Positions 8,746 to 16,224 of a stretch of DNA of 32,184 nucleotides are shown one piece after another. The position numbers and the translations under genes were made by a program. The number at the start of each line of letters is the position of its first letter. Positions within the stretch are counted from its first letter, which is position 1. Origin of the DNA: Chloroflexota bacterium (GTDB taxonomy: Bacteria; Chloroflexota; Limnocylindria; Limnocylindrales; CSP1-4); the NCBI GenBank assembly GCA_003152165.1, contig PLZO01000054.1:11406-43589 (forward strand). Direction: 5' to 3'. The notes below the pieces were generated by a model. That model was not told where the DNA came from. It made no database searches and was given only the letters and a program-made list of their open reading frames with translations.

Positions 8746-8778
8746 AGCGAGCCCTCGGCCGTGCGCCGAGGGCTCGCT
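8746..8778. terminator. strong 14-bp hairpin, possible bidirectional terminator
   Basis: AGCGAGCCCTCGGC (8746-8759), loop CGTGC, GCCGAGGGCTCGCT (8765-8778) is a perfect 14-bp stem. It stands between the end of the IS1202 element and the end of the convergent acyltransferase gene, where a bidirectional terminator would be expected. There is no T-tract on either side, so the mechanism is uncertain. Confidence 0.5.
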
Positions 8779-8800
8779 GATTCCCGGGGCGGGCGTGCGG

Positions 8801-9867
8801 TCAGGCAGGTCGGGGCTCGGGCGCACGGGCCGGGACCGGCTTTGAACCGGCTCGGGCTCGGCCGAATCGATCCTTGAGGCGCAGGAAGGGCCGCTCAAGG
8901 ACGTAGTACGAGCCACACGCGATCCCGATGGACAGTGGCACCGCCACTGGCCAGGGCAGGTGCCACCAGATCAGGAGCCCATGCCAAAGGTAGAGCCCGT
9001 AGCTGATCTTGCCGACGAACGCGAGCGGCCGCCAGGCCAGGGCAGCTGGACAGCCGGCGACCGCCAGCGTGCTCACGATGGCCGCCACGGGAATGAACAG
9101 AATCTGGGCGCCCAGGCCGGGGTCGCCCGGCCACGAGGCGGCCACCGCCGCGACCCCCGCCAGCCCCAGCCAGCCCACAATCGGGTGCCAGCATGTGCCC
9201 AGGAGGGCCAACACGCAGCCGAAGAGCAAAGCGTCGCCCCGGCTGTCGGTCCCCACGAAGACGTGCATCAAGCCACCGTTGAGATCGAGCAGCAGCCGAT
9301 ACGGGAGGTCCAGGAAGACCAGGGCCAGGAGGACGAACGCGAGGCGGGCCCGGCCGAAGCGCAGGCAGAACAGCAGGATCGCCGGCCACAGGACATAGAA
9401 TTGCTCCTCGACGGCCAGCGACCAGGTGTGGCCCAGCAGGCCGATGTTCTGCCCGGCCACGACGAGCCAGTTCGCCCCGTAGGCGATCACGCCGAGCTCG
9501 ACAATTGGGTAGTCCACACCCTGGCTGGCGGGCGTCGGAACGAGCCCCAGAATCGCCAGGATCGCGACGACCAGCAGGACCGCAGCCAAGGCCGGGAAAA
9601 GGCGCAGGGCCCGCCTGACATAGAAGGCGCGCAGGTCCACCCGCCCCACCCGTTCCCGTTCGGCCAGCAGGAGCGAGGTGATCAGGTAGCCCGACAGGAC
9701 GAAGAAGAGGGCGACACCGACCCCGCCGCCGCCGCCTGCAAAGCCGGGGACGCCGGTGTGAGAGCCGAGCACGATCAGGATCGCGACTCCGCGCAGACCA
9801 TCGAGCTCCGGGCGGTATCTCAGCGCCGTGGCCCTCCGGTCGCGCCGGGCGCGACCCCTAGGTTCAT
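8801..9867 (-). pseudogene. acyltransferase 3 (OafA/YrhL-like) membrane O-acyltransferase, N-terminal frameshift
   Basis: A polytopic membrane acyltransferase that modifies cell-surface sugars. Family landmarks present are RPELDGLRG, LFFVLSGYLITSLLL, HTWSLAVEEQFYVLWP and ISYGLYLWHGLLIWW. The conserved N-terminus LRYRPELDGLRGVAI lies upstream of the first start codon in its frame (GTG 9772), and no ATG/GTG/TTG precedes it before an in-frame stop. ATG 9867, seven bases after the preceding gene's stop, opens a frame MNLGVAPGATGGPRR that ends exactly where the other begins. One added base near 9823 (CGC CTG AGA) joins them into one protein of about 356 aa. So it is a one-base deletion or a sequencing error. 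Confidence 0.8.
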
Positions 9868-9874
9868 CGCTTGG

Positions 9875-10165
9875 TCAGGTCCGACCCGTCGGCGCGTCTC
9901 TCGTCGGTTCATTGGCTGCCAGCCTATGGGATCGGCGCCACTGGGCCCATAGTGCATTCGTCCCGAAGATCGGCCACGGAGCTGTCAGCGCTGAGCCGCC
10001 CGAGCCCAACTGGTCAGCCGGCGGGACCACCACCGGATCTGCGATGATCGACAAGACATACGCTTCTAGATCGCCGTGGGCACGGGCCTCCTCGAGCCAG
10101 CGCAGGACGAGCTCGGTCGGGCTGAGCGTGAGCTCGACGGCGGCCACCCGCCTGGCGAGGGTCAT
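9875..10165 (-). CDS. small hypothetical protein
   Basis: A 96-aa soluble protein with an N-terminal helical half (MTLARRVAAVELTLSPTEL, LRWLEEARAHGDLEAYVLS) and a less ordered, Arg-rich C-terminus. No family was recognised. The ATG overlaps the stop of a short upstream frame (ATGA). A weak ribosome site (AGGTTCAGG) precedes it, and its stop lies seven bases before the start of the acyltransferase gene, so the genes look co-transcribed. It lies just inside the tRNA-scar boundary and may belong to an integrated element. Confidence 0.5.
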   Translation of the reverse strand: MTLARRVAAVELTLSPTELVLRWLEEARAHGDLEAYVLSIIADPVVVPPADQLGSGGSALTAPWPIFGTNALWAQWRRSHRLAANEPTRDAPTGRT

Positions 10166-10311
10166 CCTGAACCTTCGGCCGGGAAGACGTCGTCGTCCTC
10201 AGCGGATCGTACCTTGGTCGCCGCCTCGCTGGCCACCATCCGCTCGGCGAGGTCACCGAGCTCGATCAGCTTCGCGCCGGTGTGTCCATGATCGGAGAGT
10301 TTGACGATCCT
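10162..10311 (-). pseudogene. short C-terminal fragment of an unknown gene
   Basis: After an in-frame stop near 10312 the minus strand reads RIVKLSDHGHTGAKLIELGD, LAERMVASEAATK and an acidic tail ending at 10162, about 49 codons with no start codon at the 5' end. The ATGA overlap with the following 96-aa gene shows it was the upstream gene of that pair. The bias looks coding, but no family was recognised. It appears cut close to the integration scar at 10431. Confidence 0.35.
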
Positions 10312-10387
10312 TGGTCAGGCCGCCATCCACCTGGAGGGACGTCTAGTTGCGTATGCAACGTGTCTACACAGTGCTGGGGGCCAGTGG

Positions 10388-10405
10388 GTGTAGAAAGTGT
10401 AGAAA
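10388..10405 (+). repeat. tandem 9-bp repeat GTGTAGAAA beside the tRNA scar
   Basis: Two abutting copies of GTGTAGAAA (10388-10396 and 10397-10405) lie 26 bases left of the tRNA 3' half. A GTTGC-GTAT-GCAAC palindrome lies at 10346-10359. Short repeats at such a place are typical of recombinase arm- or core-binding sites at attachment sites. That role is inference. Confidence 0.35.
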
Positions 10406-10430
10406 TCAGCGATCCGGTGGGACCCTCCGA

Positions 10431-10473
10431 TTTCGTAAACAGCAGGTCTTCGGTTCAAATCCGAGTGTCGGCC
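10431..10473 (+). tRNA. 3' half of a tRNA, probably tRNA-Thr(CGT); attachment-site scar
   Basis: The sequence contains a tRNA 3' half: anticodon loop TTCGTAA (anticodon CGT), the 3' strand of an anticodon stem, variable region, a T-arm (TTCGG / TTCAAAT / CCGAG) and an acceptor 3' strand TGTCGGC. The 5' strand of the anticodon stem (CCGAT) does not pair with the 3' strand (ACAGC), and no D-arm or GCCGACA acceptor start exists upstream. Homology therefore begins abruptly in the anticodon loop. This is the scar expected when an integrase element uses a tRNA gene. The duplicated 3' half marks the far end of the element, which would lie to the left. The intact tRNA is not in this window. Confidence 0.65.
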
Positions 10474-10695
10474 CACTTCCTCGCACGAGGACGTGGGCCG
10501 GCGTCACCCGCAGGTAGTTCATCCGAAGTTGGTTGATAGGTGAGCGCCTTCAACCTAACTGGTGACGGGCTCCTCGTGTGTCACCAACCTCGTGGGAGAA
10601 CAGAGCTAGGCAACCTTGCGATCGCCCCCTTCGCCTTCGTCGGGGCGCCCCAGCCCTGGTTCGACTGGATTCACCTGGTGACCGTCGGAGATTCG
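10474..10695. other. intergenic region after the tRNA scar
   Basis: No gene could be supported. Small inverted repeats are present, for example GGTGAC/GTCACC at 10561-10585 and CGCCCC/GGGGCG at 10623-10647, either of which could end transcription of the leftward GT87 genes. Neither has a T-tract. Confidence 0.35.
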
Positions 10696-11574
10696 TCAGG
10701 ATCCGAAGCGCCGCGCCAGCCCCTGCCGGAGAGTCGGCAGCACGCCGACCAGCATCGCCCAGTTGGCCGGCCACAACAGGGGCAACGCCAGGGTTGCCCC
10801 GACTGGCACCGTCCAGCGACGATCCGTACGCGCGCCCCAGGCGATGAGGGCAGTCGCCAGCACGAGGCGCACGACCAGCGGGATCGGCAGCAGCGGCCAC
10901 TCGTAAGCGGTGCCGGCGTTCGCGCGCAGGGATTCCAGCCAGCCGAACCATAGGGCTGGCGCAAGGGCGAACGAGACGGCGACGATCGCGGCCGTGGTTC
11001 CCAGGGCCACGAGCAGCCCACGCCACTCGCGGCGGACCGCGAACCACAGGATCCCGATGCCCGGCGTGACCTTTGTCAGCAGGGGGAACGCCCAGACCGC
11101 CGGGTACTCGATCCCAAGGGCGACTGCGAGGCCCAGCAGGAAGTGGATATTGCCCACCTGCAGCTCGATCACCACGGGCGGGAACAGGAGGACGAAGACA
11201 AGGAGCGGACCTGCCAGGTAGGCCAGCGCGGCTGCGGCGATCGTCATCCAGATCGCGATGAAGACCGGCCATGGCAGGGCGGTGAGGGGGGCCAGGATCT
11301 GGGCGAAGGCAGGCGAGTAGTAGTACGCGTCGTGGGTTGCGGCGGCGGGCCGCGCGTACAGGCTGGCAAGGTGCGCATCGTAGTAGGCGCGGGCGTCGTA
11401 GGCGGGGCTGTTGAGGATCGTGGTCATGGTGAGATACGCCAGGTAGACCAGCCCCGCCACCCACAGGCCGTCGCGGACGGCTCGTCCCCGCCGCCCGGCC
11501 AGGAACGAGCTCGCTGTGTGCCGGAACCCGCCGGGCACTGCCGCAGGTGGACTCAGCGGAGCGGACCTCCTCAT
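10696..11574 (-). CDS. GT87/DUF2029 polyprenyl-phosphomannose-dependent mannosyltransferase-like membrane protein
   Basis: A 292-aa polytopic membrane protein. The start at ATG 11574 overlaps the previous stop by one base (TGATG), and an AGGAGG-like stretch falls inside the first codons. The first external loop NSPAYDARAYYDAHLASLY followed by YYYSPAFAQILAPL is the GT87 signature (acidic residue plus YxYxP). Later LQVGNIHFLLGLAVALG and LLTKVTPGIGILWF match the family's conserved mid-region. Such enzymes move mannose or a related sugar from a polyprenyl phosphate to outer cell-envelope glycans. It is the last of three consecutive GT87-like genes on the minus strand. A near-identical N-terminal fragment survives at 6621-6767. 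Confidence 0.8.
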   Translation of the reverse strand: MRRSAPLSPPAAVPGGFRHTASSFLAGRRGRAVRDGLWVAGLVYLAYLTMTTILNSPAYDARAYYDAHLASLYARPAAATHDAYYYSPAFAQILAPLTALPWPVFIAIWMTIAAAALAYLAGPLLVFVLLFPPVVIELQVGNIHFLLGLAVALGIEYPAVWAFPLLTKVTPGIGILWFAVRREWRGLLVALGTTAAIVAVSFALAPALWFGWLESLRANAGTAYEWPLLPIPLVVRLVLATALIAWGARTDRRWTVPVGATLALPLLWPANWAMLVGVLPTLRQGLARRFGS

Positions 11575-12641
11575 CAGCCTTCGCCTCGGGCTGTGGCAAT
11601 GCTGGTTCCAGGTGTCGCCATCACCGAGTGCGGCGACGGCCACGCCCTGGCTGGCACAAGCACCGCAACGGCCAGAGCTATCGCAACCCACCCCTGGAAC
11701 ACGAGCACCAGGGCCACGGCCGCAGTGATCGCCAATGCGAGCACGGCTCCCGGTGCCGCTCGAACCGCCGCAGGCGTTGCGACAAGCAAGAGGCCGGCCC
11801 CGTAGACCAGTGTGTATGGCGCCAGCAGAAGCCCGACGCAGCACGCGGCGAGGAGGCCCGGCCAGTAGCCGCGTCGCAACGCGAGGCCAAACGCCCCAAG
11901 CGCAGTAATGGCGGCCGGAACGGCAACTACGGCTGGCAGCGACCAGAGCGCCAGGTTGGTCTCCGCGCTGCCGTTGAGGTAGGCCGGCGCCCGGAGGATC
12001 TCAACCCAGGTCGCGTACGCCGCCGGCCCCGCCAGCGCCAGCCCCACCAGGGATGCGAGGGCCGCAGTCACCAGCGCGCCGACCAACGCCCGCCGGTGGA
12101 CCAGCGCAAGCCAGATGAGTACCGGGATCAACTGCGGCTTCGGGGCGGTGGCCAGGACCAGGCGGAGTGGGATACCGGTCGCGATGCGGTCCGGCGTCCA
12201 CGCGATCGCGGCCAGGGCGGCGAGCACGAGCACCGTGACATTGCCCAGCTCGAGGTCGTACAGGATGGGCAGGAAGCCGATGACCGCGATGCCCACGAGC
12301 AAGCGCTCGATGCCGGCCAGGCCACGGGTCGCGACCGCCGTGCCCACCACCAGCAATGCCACCTTGAGCACGAGCCAGGCGATCACGGCACCGTCGGCCG
12401 AGAGGGCCAGGGCGGGGACTGTCAAGGCGGCGGCCAGCGGCGAGTAGAGGTGGTCCGGGACGGATCCGAAGGTGCCGTGCTGGAGCGCGACGGCTGCAGC
12501 CAGGTTCCGGAGTGCGTCCACGGCCCATACGTTCTGGGCCGCCCGCACGACCGCGAAGCCGCCCACAAGCGCCGTGAGAAAAGCCAACCCAACCATGGCG
12601 GGGCGACGAGCGATCGATCGACCGCCGAGATCAATGGTCAA
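11574..12641 (-). CDS. GT87/DUF2029-like membrane glycosyltransferase
   Basis: A 355-aa polytopic membrane protein. TTG 12641 is preferred because GGGGGAA lies at a suitable distance upstream; the internal ATG at MVGLAFLTAL has no ribosome site. The first loop VWAVDALRNLAAAVALQHG and the following DHLYSPLAAALTVPALAL match the GT87 arrangement, and LELGNVTVLVLAALAAIAW plus TAPKPQLIPVLIWL match the conserved middle region (ELGN...K.Q). It overlaps the next GT87-like gene by one base, so the two are translationally coupled. Sugar specificity is unknown. Confidence 0.75.
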   Translation of the reverse strand: MTIDLGGRSIARRPAMVGLAFLTALVGGFAVVRAAQNVWAVDALRNLAAAVALQHGTFGSVPDHLYSPLAAALTVPALALSADGAVIAWLVLKVALLVVGTAVATRGLAGIERLLVGIAVIGFLPILYDLELGNVTVLVLAALAAIAWTPDRIATGIPLRLVLATAPKPQLIPVLIWLALVHRRALVGALVTAALASLVGLALAGPAAYATWVEILRAPAYLNGSAETNLALWSLPAVVAVPAAITALGAFGLALRRGYWPGLLAACCVGLLLAPYTLVYGAGLLLVATPAAVRAAPGAVLALAITAAVALVLVFQGWVAIALAVAVLVPARAWPSPHSVMATPGTSIATARGEG

Positions 12642-12703
12642 GCACGTTCCCCCGGCGTCTGCGCAGCCGGCATCGCGCGGCGATTCAGCTGCATCTGGTC
12701 ACC

Positions 12704-12739
12704 CGGGACCTCCGGGACCTCCGGGACCTCCGGGACCTC
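12704..12739. repeat. four tandem copies of a 9-bp unit
   Basis: CGGGACCTC is repeated four times without mismatch. On the minus strand, the sense strand for the next gene, each unit reads GAGGTCCCG and so supplies a GGAGGTCC Shine-Dalgarno-like core. The array lies 63-98 bases upstream of the TTG start at 12641 and just downstream of a -10-like TACACT. It is not in a supported coding region. Confidence 0.85.
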
Positions 12740-12743
12740 CGAA

Positions 12744-12749
12744 AGTGTA
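12744..12749 (-). promoter_or_regulatory. possible -10 box for the second GT87 gene
   Basis: On the minus strand the hexamer is TACACT. No good -35 was found at standard spacing, so the call is weak. If real, transcription would start within the 9-bp repeat array, leaving the repeats in the 5' leader. Confidence 0.3.
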
Positions 12750-12861
12750 CGGTCGCGCCTCGCCAGCGAAACTGGGACGGAGGTACTGTCCGCCTATCGT
12801 CTGTGCGCCTGCTTCGGGTGGCGCGGCCAAACCGACGGGCCATCATCGGCTGCAGAGGGTC

Positions 12862-13774
12862 CTAGGTTTGGACCGCCTTCTCGGCCGCGAGACTGACGAC
12901 GGTCGAACGCGAAGCCAGGACCACGATCGGTACGATCGCGATGAGCGTGGCCAGGGCGTCAGCCAGAGCGATCGTGATCGCGACGACGAGCAGCGGTTCG
13001 CCGATCCGTGGCCGAACCGCCGCGGCGACCATCGTCACGAGGACCGCCGCGAAGAGCCGGACGAAGTAGGGAATCGGCAGCAGGCCCGAGATGTCGGCGG
13101 GACCGCGAGCCTCGAGGGTCGTGATGAAGCCCGACCAGGCCCTCGGCCCGATCGCCAGGCTGATGACCAGGATCACTAGGCCCAGCCCGATCGCGATTGC
13201 TGCCTCGCGCCAGCGCCGGCGCAGCAATAAGTACAGGATCCCCAGCCCCGGCGCAATCTTGATCGCCGCGCCGATCGCGAAGGCCCATGGCCAGCGCCGT
13301 AGGCCGAGCACGATGAGTGCCGCCAGGACGATGTGTACGTTGTCGAACCAGAGCTCCACCGCGACGGGCAGGTAGGCCACCAGTGCGAGGGCCACCAGGG
13401 GGCGCCAGCCGGCCATCCAGAGGAAGCACACGAGGAGCAGCCCGATCCAGGCGATGTCGAACGCCCGCGCAGGCAGGATCGCGACGATCGGCACGAGGAC
13501 CTGGGCGAGCGGCGGGGGGTACCAATAGGCAAACGGGGTCACCGAGGTCGCCGGGGGGTCGTACAGGGGCAGGCCGTCGAGGAGACGCCTGGCGGCCAGC
13601 CAGTAGGCATCCTGGTCCTGGCCCGCACCCCACCTGGTGATTGCAACAACGAACACCAAGCTCGCCCCGATCGCGGCGAGGACGATTAGGCCGATCGCCG
13701 GATAGCGCCGGCCGCCGATGGTCGGGGTGGGGGGCGCTCAGCAGCTTCCAGGCGGCCAGCGCCCGGGCCATCAC
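12862..13774 (-). pseudogene. GT87/DUF2029-like membrane glycosyltransferase, 5' frameshift in a G6 run
   Basis: The body is a GT87-like polytopic protein: DQDAYWLAARRLLDGLPLYD, then YWYPPPLAQVLVPIVAIL, ELWFDNVHIVLAALIVLGL and IKIAPGLGILYLLLRRRW. Its frame has no start before TTG 13659. The first 13 codons belong to another frame that starts at GTG 13774 / ATG 13771 (MARALAAWKLLSAP). Removing one base from the G6 run at 13729-13734 joins them as LLSAPTPTIGGRRYPAIGLI, giving one protein of about 303 aa with the expected first membrane helix. The start overlaps the PIG-L stop (TAGTGATG), so it belongs to that operon. Either a recent frameshift or a homopolymer error. Confidence 0.7.
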
Positions 13775-14847
13775 TACAGGCTAAGGGAGGACCAGTAGCG
13801 CTCGGCATGGCCGGTGAGCCCGCCCAGGGCACCGATCTTCCGGCCGTATCCGCGCACGGCGTCGGCCATCTCGCGCGGCCCGCCGAACAGGCGTGGAAGC
13901 TGGCTCGCGTAGATCGTCAGGCCGTTGATCTTGCGCTCGAGCTGGTCGCCGATGTCGGCGTACTCGGGCACGATCGACACGTCGTATGGCAGCTCGCGCA
14001 GCCCGTCGCCCAGTTCGTCGATCGCCCGGAAGTCGTTCCACCAGGCGTACGGGAAGTCTTCGTAGAACGACACGATGCCGGCCCACTCGGGCCCCGGCAT
14101 CACCCAGCGCCGGGCGTCGCCGATCATCGCCAGGCCCACGTTCCGGACGAGTTGATGGTCCACGTGTCCGCCCACGCCCAGCGGAAAGTAGACCTTCTGG
14201 GGCTCGAGCCGGGCGATCTCCCGGCGGAGGAGGGCAACCGGGGCCGGGTCGTCCTCGCGCGGCGAGCCGAGCAGCTCGGCGTCACCTTCGTAGCCCCGAA
14301 AGACTGCATCGGGCAGGTCGAGGAGGATGAGCGACGCTTCGGCGAAGTAGGCGTAGCGCTCCTCCTCCAGCCGACGAGTGGCCATCGCGTCCGCGGCGGC
14401 CTCGGCTTCGGTCAGCTCGATGGTCATCACCGCGCCCTGGGTAGGCAGTTGGTCGATCACCGGCTGGCCGGCCAGCGATTCGTTGTGGATCGACGCCCGG
14501 CGGTACCACGAGGAGCGCTGCCAGAAGCGCTTGGCCGCGGCATCCGCATCGGCCTGGGTGGCGTCGAGCCGATCGGCGCTGGCCGCCCACGGCGGCGTGG
14601 CCTCGTCTCGGATGCCCACATCGTTGGGGATGTTCGCCCGGTTAAACGCCTCGGTGACCGGCCAGAGCGCCTTCGAACCGAAACCGAGTGCCTCGCGCTG
14701 GTACGGCGTCAGCCCATCGGTGGCGCCATTGCCGGAGAACACGGTCAGGATCGCCACGTTCTGGCCGAGCTCGCGCAGTGACGCGATCAGGCCACCGCAG
14801 GACAACGCGACATCGTCCGGATGGGGACCGACAAAAACATGGGTCAT
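13774..14847 (-). CDS. PIG-L (LmbE-like) family deacetylase
   Basis: A 357-aa protein with the zinc-binding PIG-L motif GPHPDDVALSCGG (His9, Asp11, Asp12) and the second motif GVGGHVDHQLVRN. These enzymes remove N-acetyl groups from GlcNAc-type sugars, as in GlcNAc-inositol or glycolipid precursors. The lack of a signal peptide suggests a cytosolic location. It is longer than the ~230-aa minimal family member, with an insertion about residues 45-165. The ATG has no ribosome site. Instead a perfect TATAAT lies nine bases upstream, so the mRNA is probably leaderless. It leads into the GT87-like genes by a stop/start overlap, which fits work on a glycan or glycolipid precursor. Confidence 0.85.
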   Translation of the reverse strand: MTHVFVGPHPDDVALSCGGLIASLRELGQNVAILTVFSGNGATDGLTPYQREALGFGSKALWPVTEAFNRANIPNDVGIRDEATPPWAASADRLDATQADADAAAKRFWQRSSWYRRASIHNESLAGQPVIDQLPTQGAVMTIELTEAEAAADAMATRRLEEERYAYFAEASLILLDLPDAVFRGYEGDAELLGSPREDDPAPVALLRREIARLEPQKVYFPLGVGGHVDHQLVRNVGLAMIGDARRWVMPGPEWAGIVSFYEDFPYAWWNDFRAIDELGDGLRELPYDVSIVPEYADIGDQLERKINGLTIYASQLPRLFGGPREMADAVRGYGRKIGALGGLTGHAERYWSSLSL

Positions 14848-14856
14848 GGCGCCCGG

Positions 14857-14862
14857 ATTATA
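14857..14862 (-). promoter_or_regulatory. -10 box TATAAT for the PIG-L gene (leaderless start)
   Basis: The minus strand reads TATAAT, ending nine bases before the ATG at 14847, so transcription should begin within a base or two of the start codon. It overlaps the stop codon of pcm. No good TTGACA was seen at 16-18 bases. Confidence 0.6.
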
Positions 14863-15526
14863 CCGGCCCGCCTCTGCCCGGACGGAAGCCGGCTGCTCCG
14901 ATCAGGGGCACAAAGGCGCAGCCTCCGACCGGCGTTTCAGTCAGCCGGTCGGCCTGGCGAGTCACCACGATCAGCTGTTGGTCGTCCAGGGCTCCAACCG
15001 GGATGACCAGCCGACCGTTCTCGCCCAGCTGATCGAGGAGCGGGCGAGGGACGACGGGTGCGCCGGCGGTCACGATCACCCGAGCGTGTGGTGCCGTGGC
15101 AGGATCGCCCAGACTGCCGTCGGCGACGATCACCTCGACTGCCTCAGCGAGCCCCAGCCCGGCCAGGCGCTCGCGGGCCACGGCCGCCAGTGCCGGCAGC
15201 CGTTCGATCGAACGCACCCGCGCGCCGATCGTGGCCAGGACCGCCGCCTGGTAGCCCGAACCGGTCCCGATCTCAAGGACGAGCCCGCCCGGCACGACCT
15301 GGAGCAGCTCGGTCATCCAGGCGACGATGTACGGCTGGCTGATCGCCTGGCCACCTTCGATCGGCAGGGCCGCATCATCGTAGGCGCGGTTCGTCCACTC
15401 CCTCGGTACAAACTGCTCACGGGGCACGGCACCCATCGCCGCCAGGACGCGCTCGTCGACAATGCCCCGGCCTCGGAGCTGGCGCTCGACCATCGCCGCG
15501 CGAGGCGCAGCGAACGGGTCCTCCAC
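14858..15526 (-). CDS. pcm: protein-L-isoaspartate O-methyltransferase
   Basis: About 222 aa from GTG 15526; ATG 15493 is a shorter alternative. It uses S-adenosylmethionine to methylate isoaspartyl residues in damaged proteins, in the cytosol. Family markers are AAMVERQLRGRGIVDERVLA, the substrate segment GGQAISQPYIVAWM, SAM-binding motif I VLEIGTGSGYQAAVLA and RPLLDQLGENGRLVIPVG. GTG 15526 is preferred because family members usually carry 10-12 residues before MVxxQL. It lies 10 bases before the PIG-L gene and 58 bases after the acidic membrane protein, in a same-strand run of genes. Confidence 0.9.
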   Translation of the reverse strand: MEDPFAAPRAAMVERQLRGRGIVDERVLAAMGAVPREQFVPREWTNRAYDDAALPIEGGQAISQPYIVAWMTELLQVVPGGLVLEIGTGSGYQAAVLATIGARVRSIERLPALAAVARERLAGLGLAEAVEVIVADGSLGDPATAPHARVIVTAGAPVVPRPLLDQLGENGRLVIPVGALDDQQLIVVTRQADRLTETPVGGCAFVPLIGAAGFRPGRGGPV

Positions 15527-15584
15527 GGAGTCCCGATGACGGGAGGACCAGCGCACGATCCCGGGACCGGATCCGCGGCCGAAA

Positions 15585-16163
15585 CTAGCTCGACGGGCTG
15601 GCGGCGGGGCTTGTGCCTGTGCTGGGCGCCGTGGTGGGCAGACTCGGCGCCGGCGACGGGCTGGCTCCCGGCGATCCGCCACTCGGCCCGGCCGACGTTG
15701 AAACGGTGCTGCTCGGCGTAGGCGATCCGCTCGGCGCGGTCGCGCCGCTGGGCGCAGGAGCCGCCGTTCGGATGGGCGTCAGGAAGCCACCCACGCCGCC
15801 GATCAGGCCGTAGGCGAAGATTGCGATGAAGACCGCGACGACCACGACCACGAACGCGGCCGAGATCCGGTCCCCAACATGAACCGCGGCCTCGGACGGG
15901 CTGGGCCCGGAGGCCGAGGTCGATCGGGCCGCGCTACGGTCGCGAGCGCCCTGGGCGCCGTCGACGGCCGAGGGGCCGACGGCACTGGGAGCGGCCGACT
16001 CGGGCGCTTCGTCGCCTTCTTCTTCGGGTTCGGGCTCGGGCTCGGGTTCGCTCGGGGTATGTCCGATGTCGAGCGGCTCGGACCCGTTGTCCGACGCGGT
16101 CTCGGCGGCGGGCTCGTCATCGGCCGACGGCAGCAGTGGATCGCGCTCGATGGGATCCGTCAT
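15585..16163 (-). CDS. acidic single-pass membrane protein with Ser/Pro/Thr-rich tail
   Basis: 192 aa. The N-terminal ~100 residues are acidic and low in complexity (SEPEPEPEPEEEGDEAPES). They are followed by one membrane helix (AAFVVVVVAVFIAIFAYGLI) and a Ser/Pro/Thr/Gly/Ala-rich C-terminus (SPSPAPSLPTTAPSTGTSP) that would be outside the cell if the acidic part is cytosolic. No enzyme motif is present and no family was recognised. ATG 16163 is supported by AGAGGAG about 13 bases upstream and a possible -10 TACGAC seven bases upstream. The tail resembles glycosylated or wall-spanning linkers. Confidence 0.6.
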   Translation of the reverse strand: MTDPIERDPLLPSADDEPAAETASDNGSEPLDIGHTPSEPEPEPEPEEEGDEAPESAAPSAVGPSAVDGAQGARDRSAARSTSASGPSPSEAAVHVGDRISAAFVVVVVAVFIAIFAYGLIGGVGGFLTPIRTAAPAPSGATAPSGSPTPSSTVSTSAGPSGGSPGASPSPAPSLPTTAPSTGTSPAASPSS

Positions 16164-16224
16164 TCGGGGGTCGTACTCCTCTGCGCGCAGGCTCGGCGCG
16201 GGCGCCAGTGTACCGAAGTGGCCA

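Noticed and set aside
8692-8877. Possible leader peptide MRTIAVALMFNCRVHH with a GAGAGG site, followed by the 14-bp hairpin
   Set aside because: The hairpin has no T-tract, no gene lies downstream on the plus strand, and the frame runs antisense into the acyltransferase gene. Kept only as a terminator-like hairpin.
8960-9952. 330-codon plus-strand frame opposite the acyltransferase gene
   Set aside because: Gln/Glu/Arg-rich shadow of a membrane protein gene. The minus strand has clear acyltransferase-3 motifs.
12704-12739. CRISPR-like repeat array
   Set aside because: The units are 9 bases and abut without spacers. It is a simple tandem repeat.
11547-12896. 449-codon plus-strand frame containing GTSGTSGTS repeats
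   Set aside because: It lies opposite two GT87-like genes and is hydrophilic low-complexity sequence. The repeats come from the intergenic 9-bp array.
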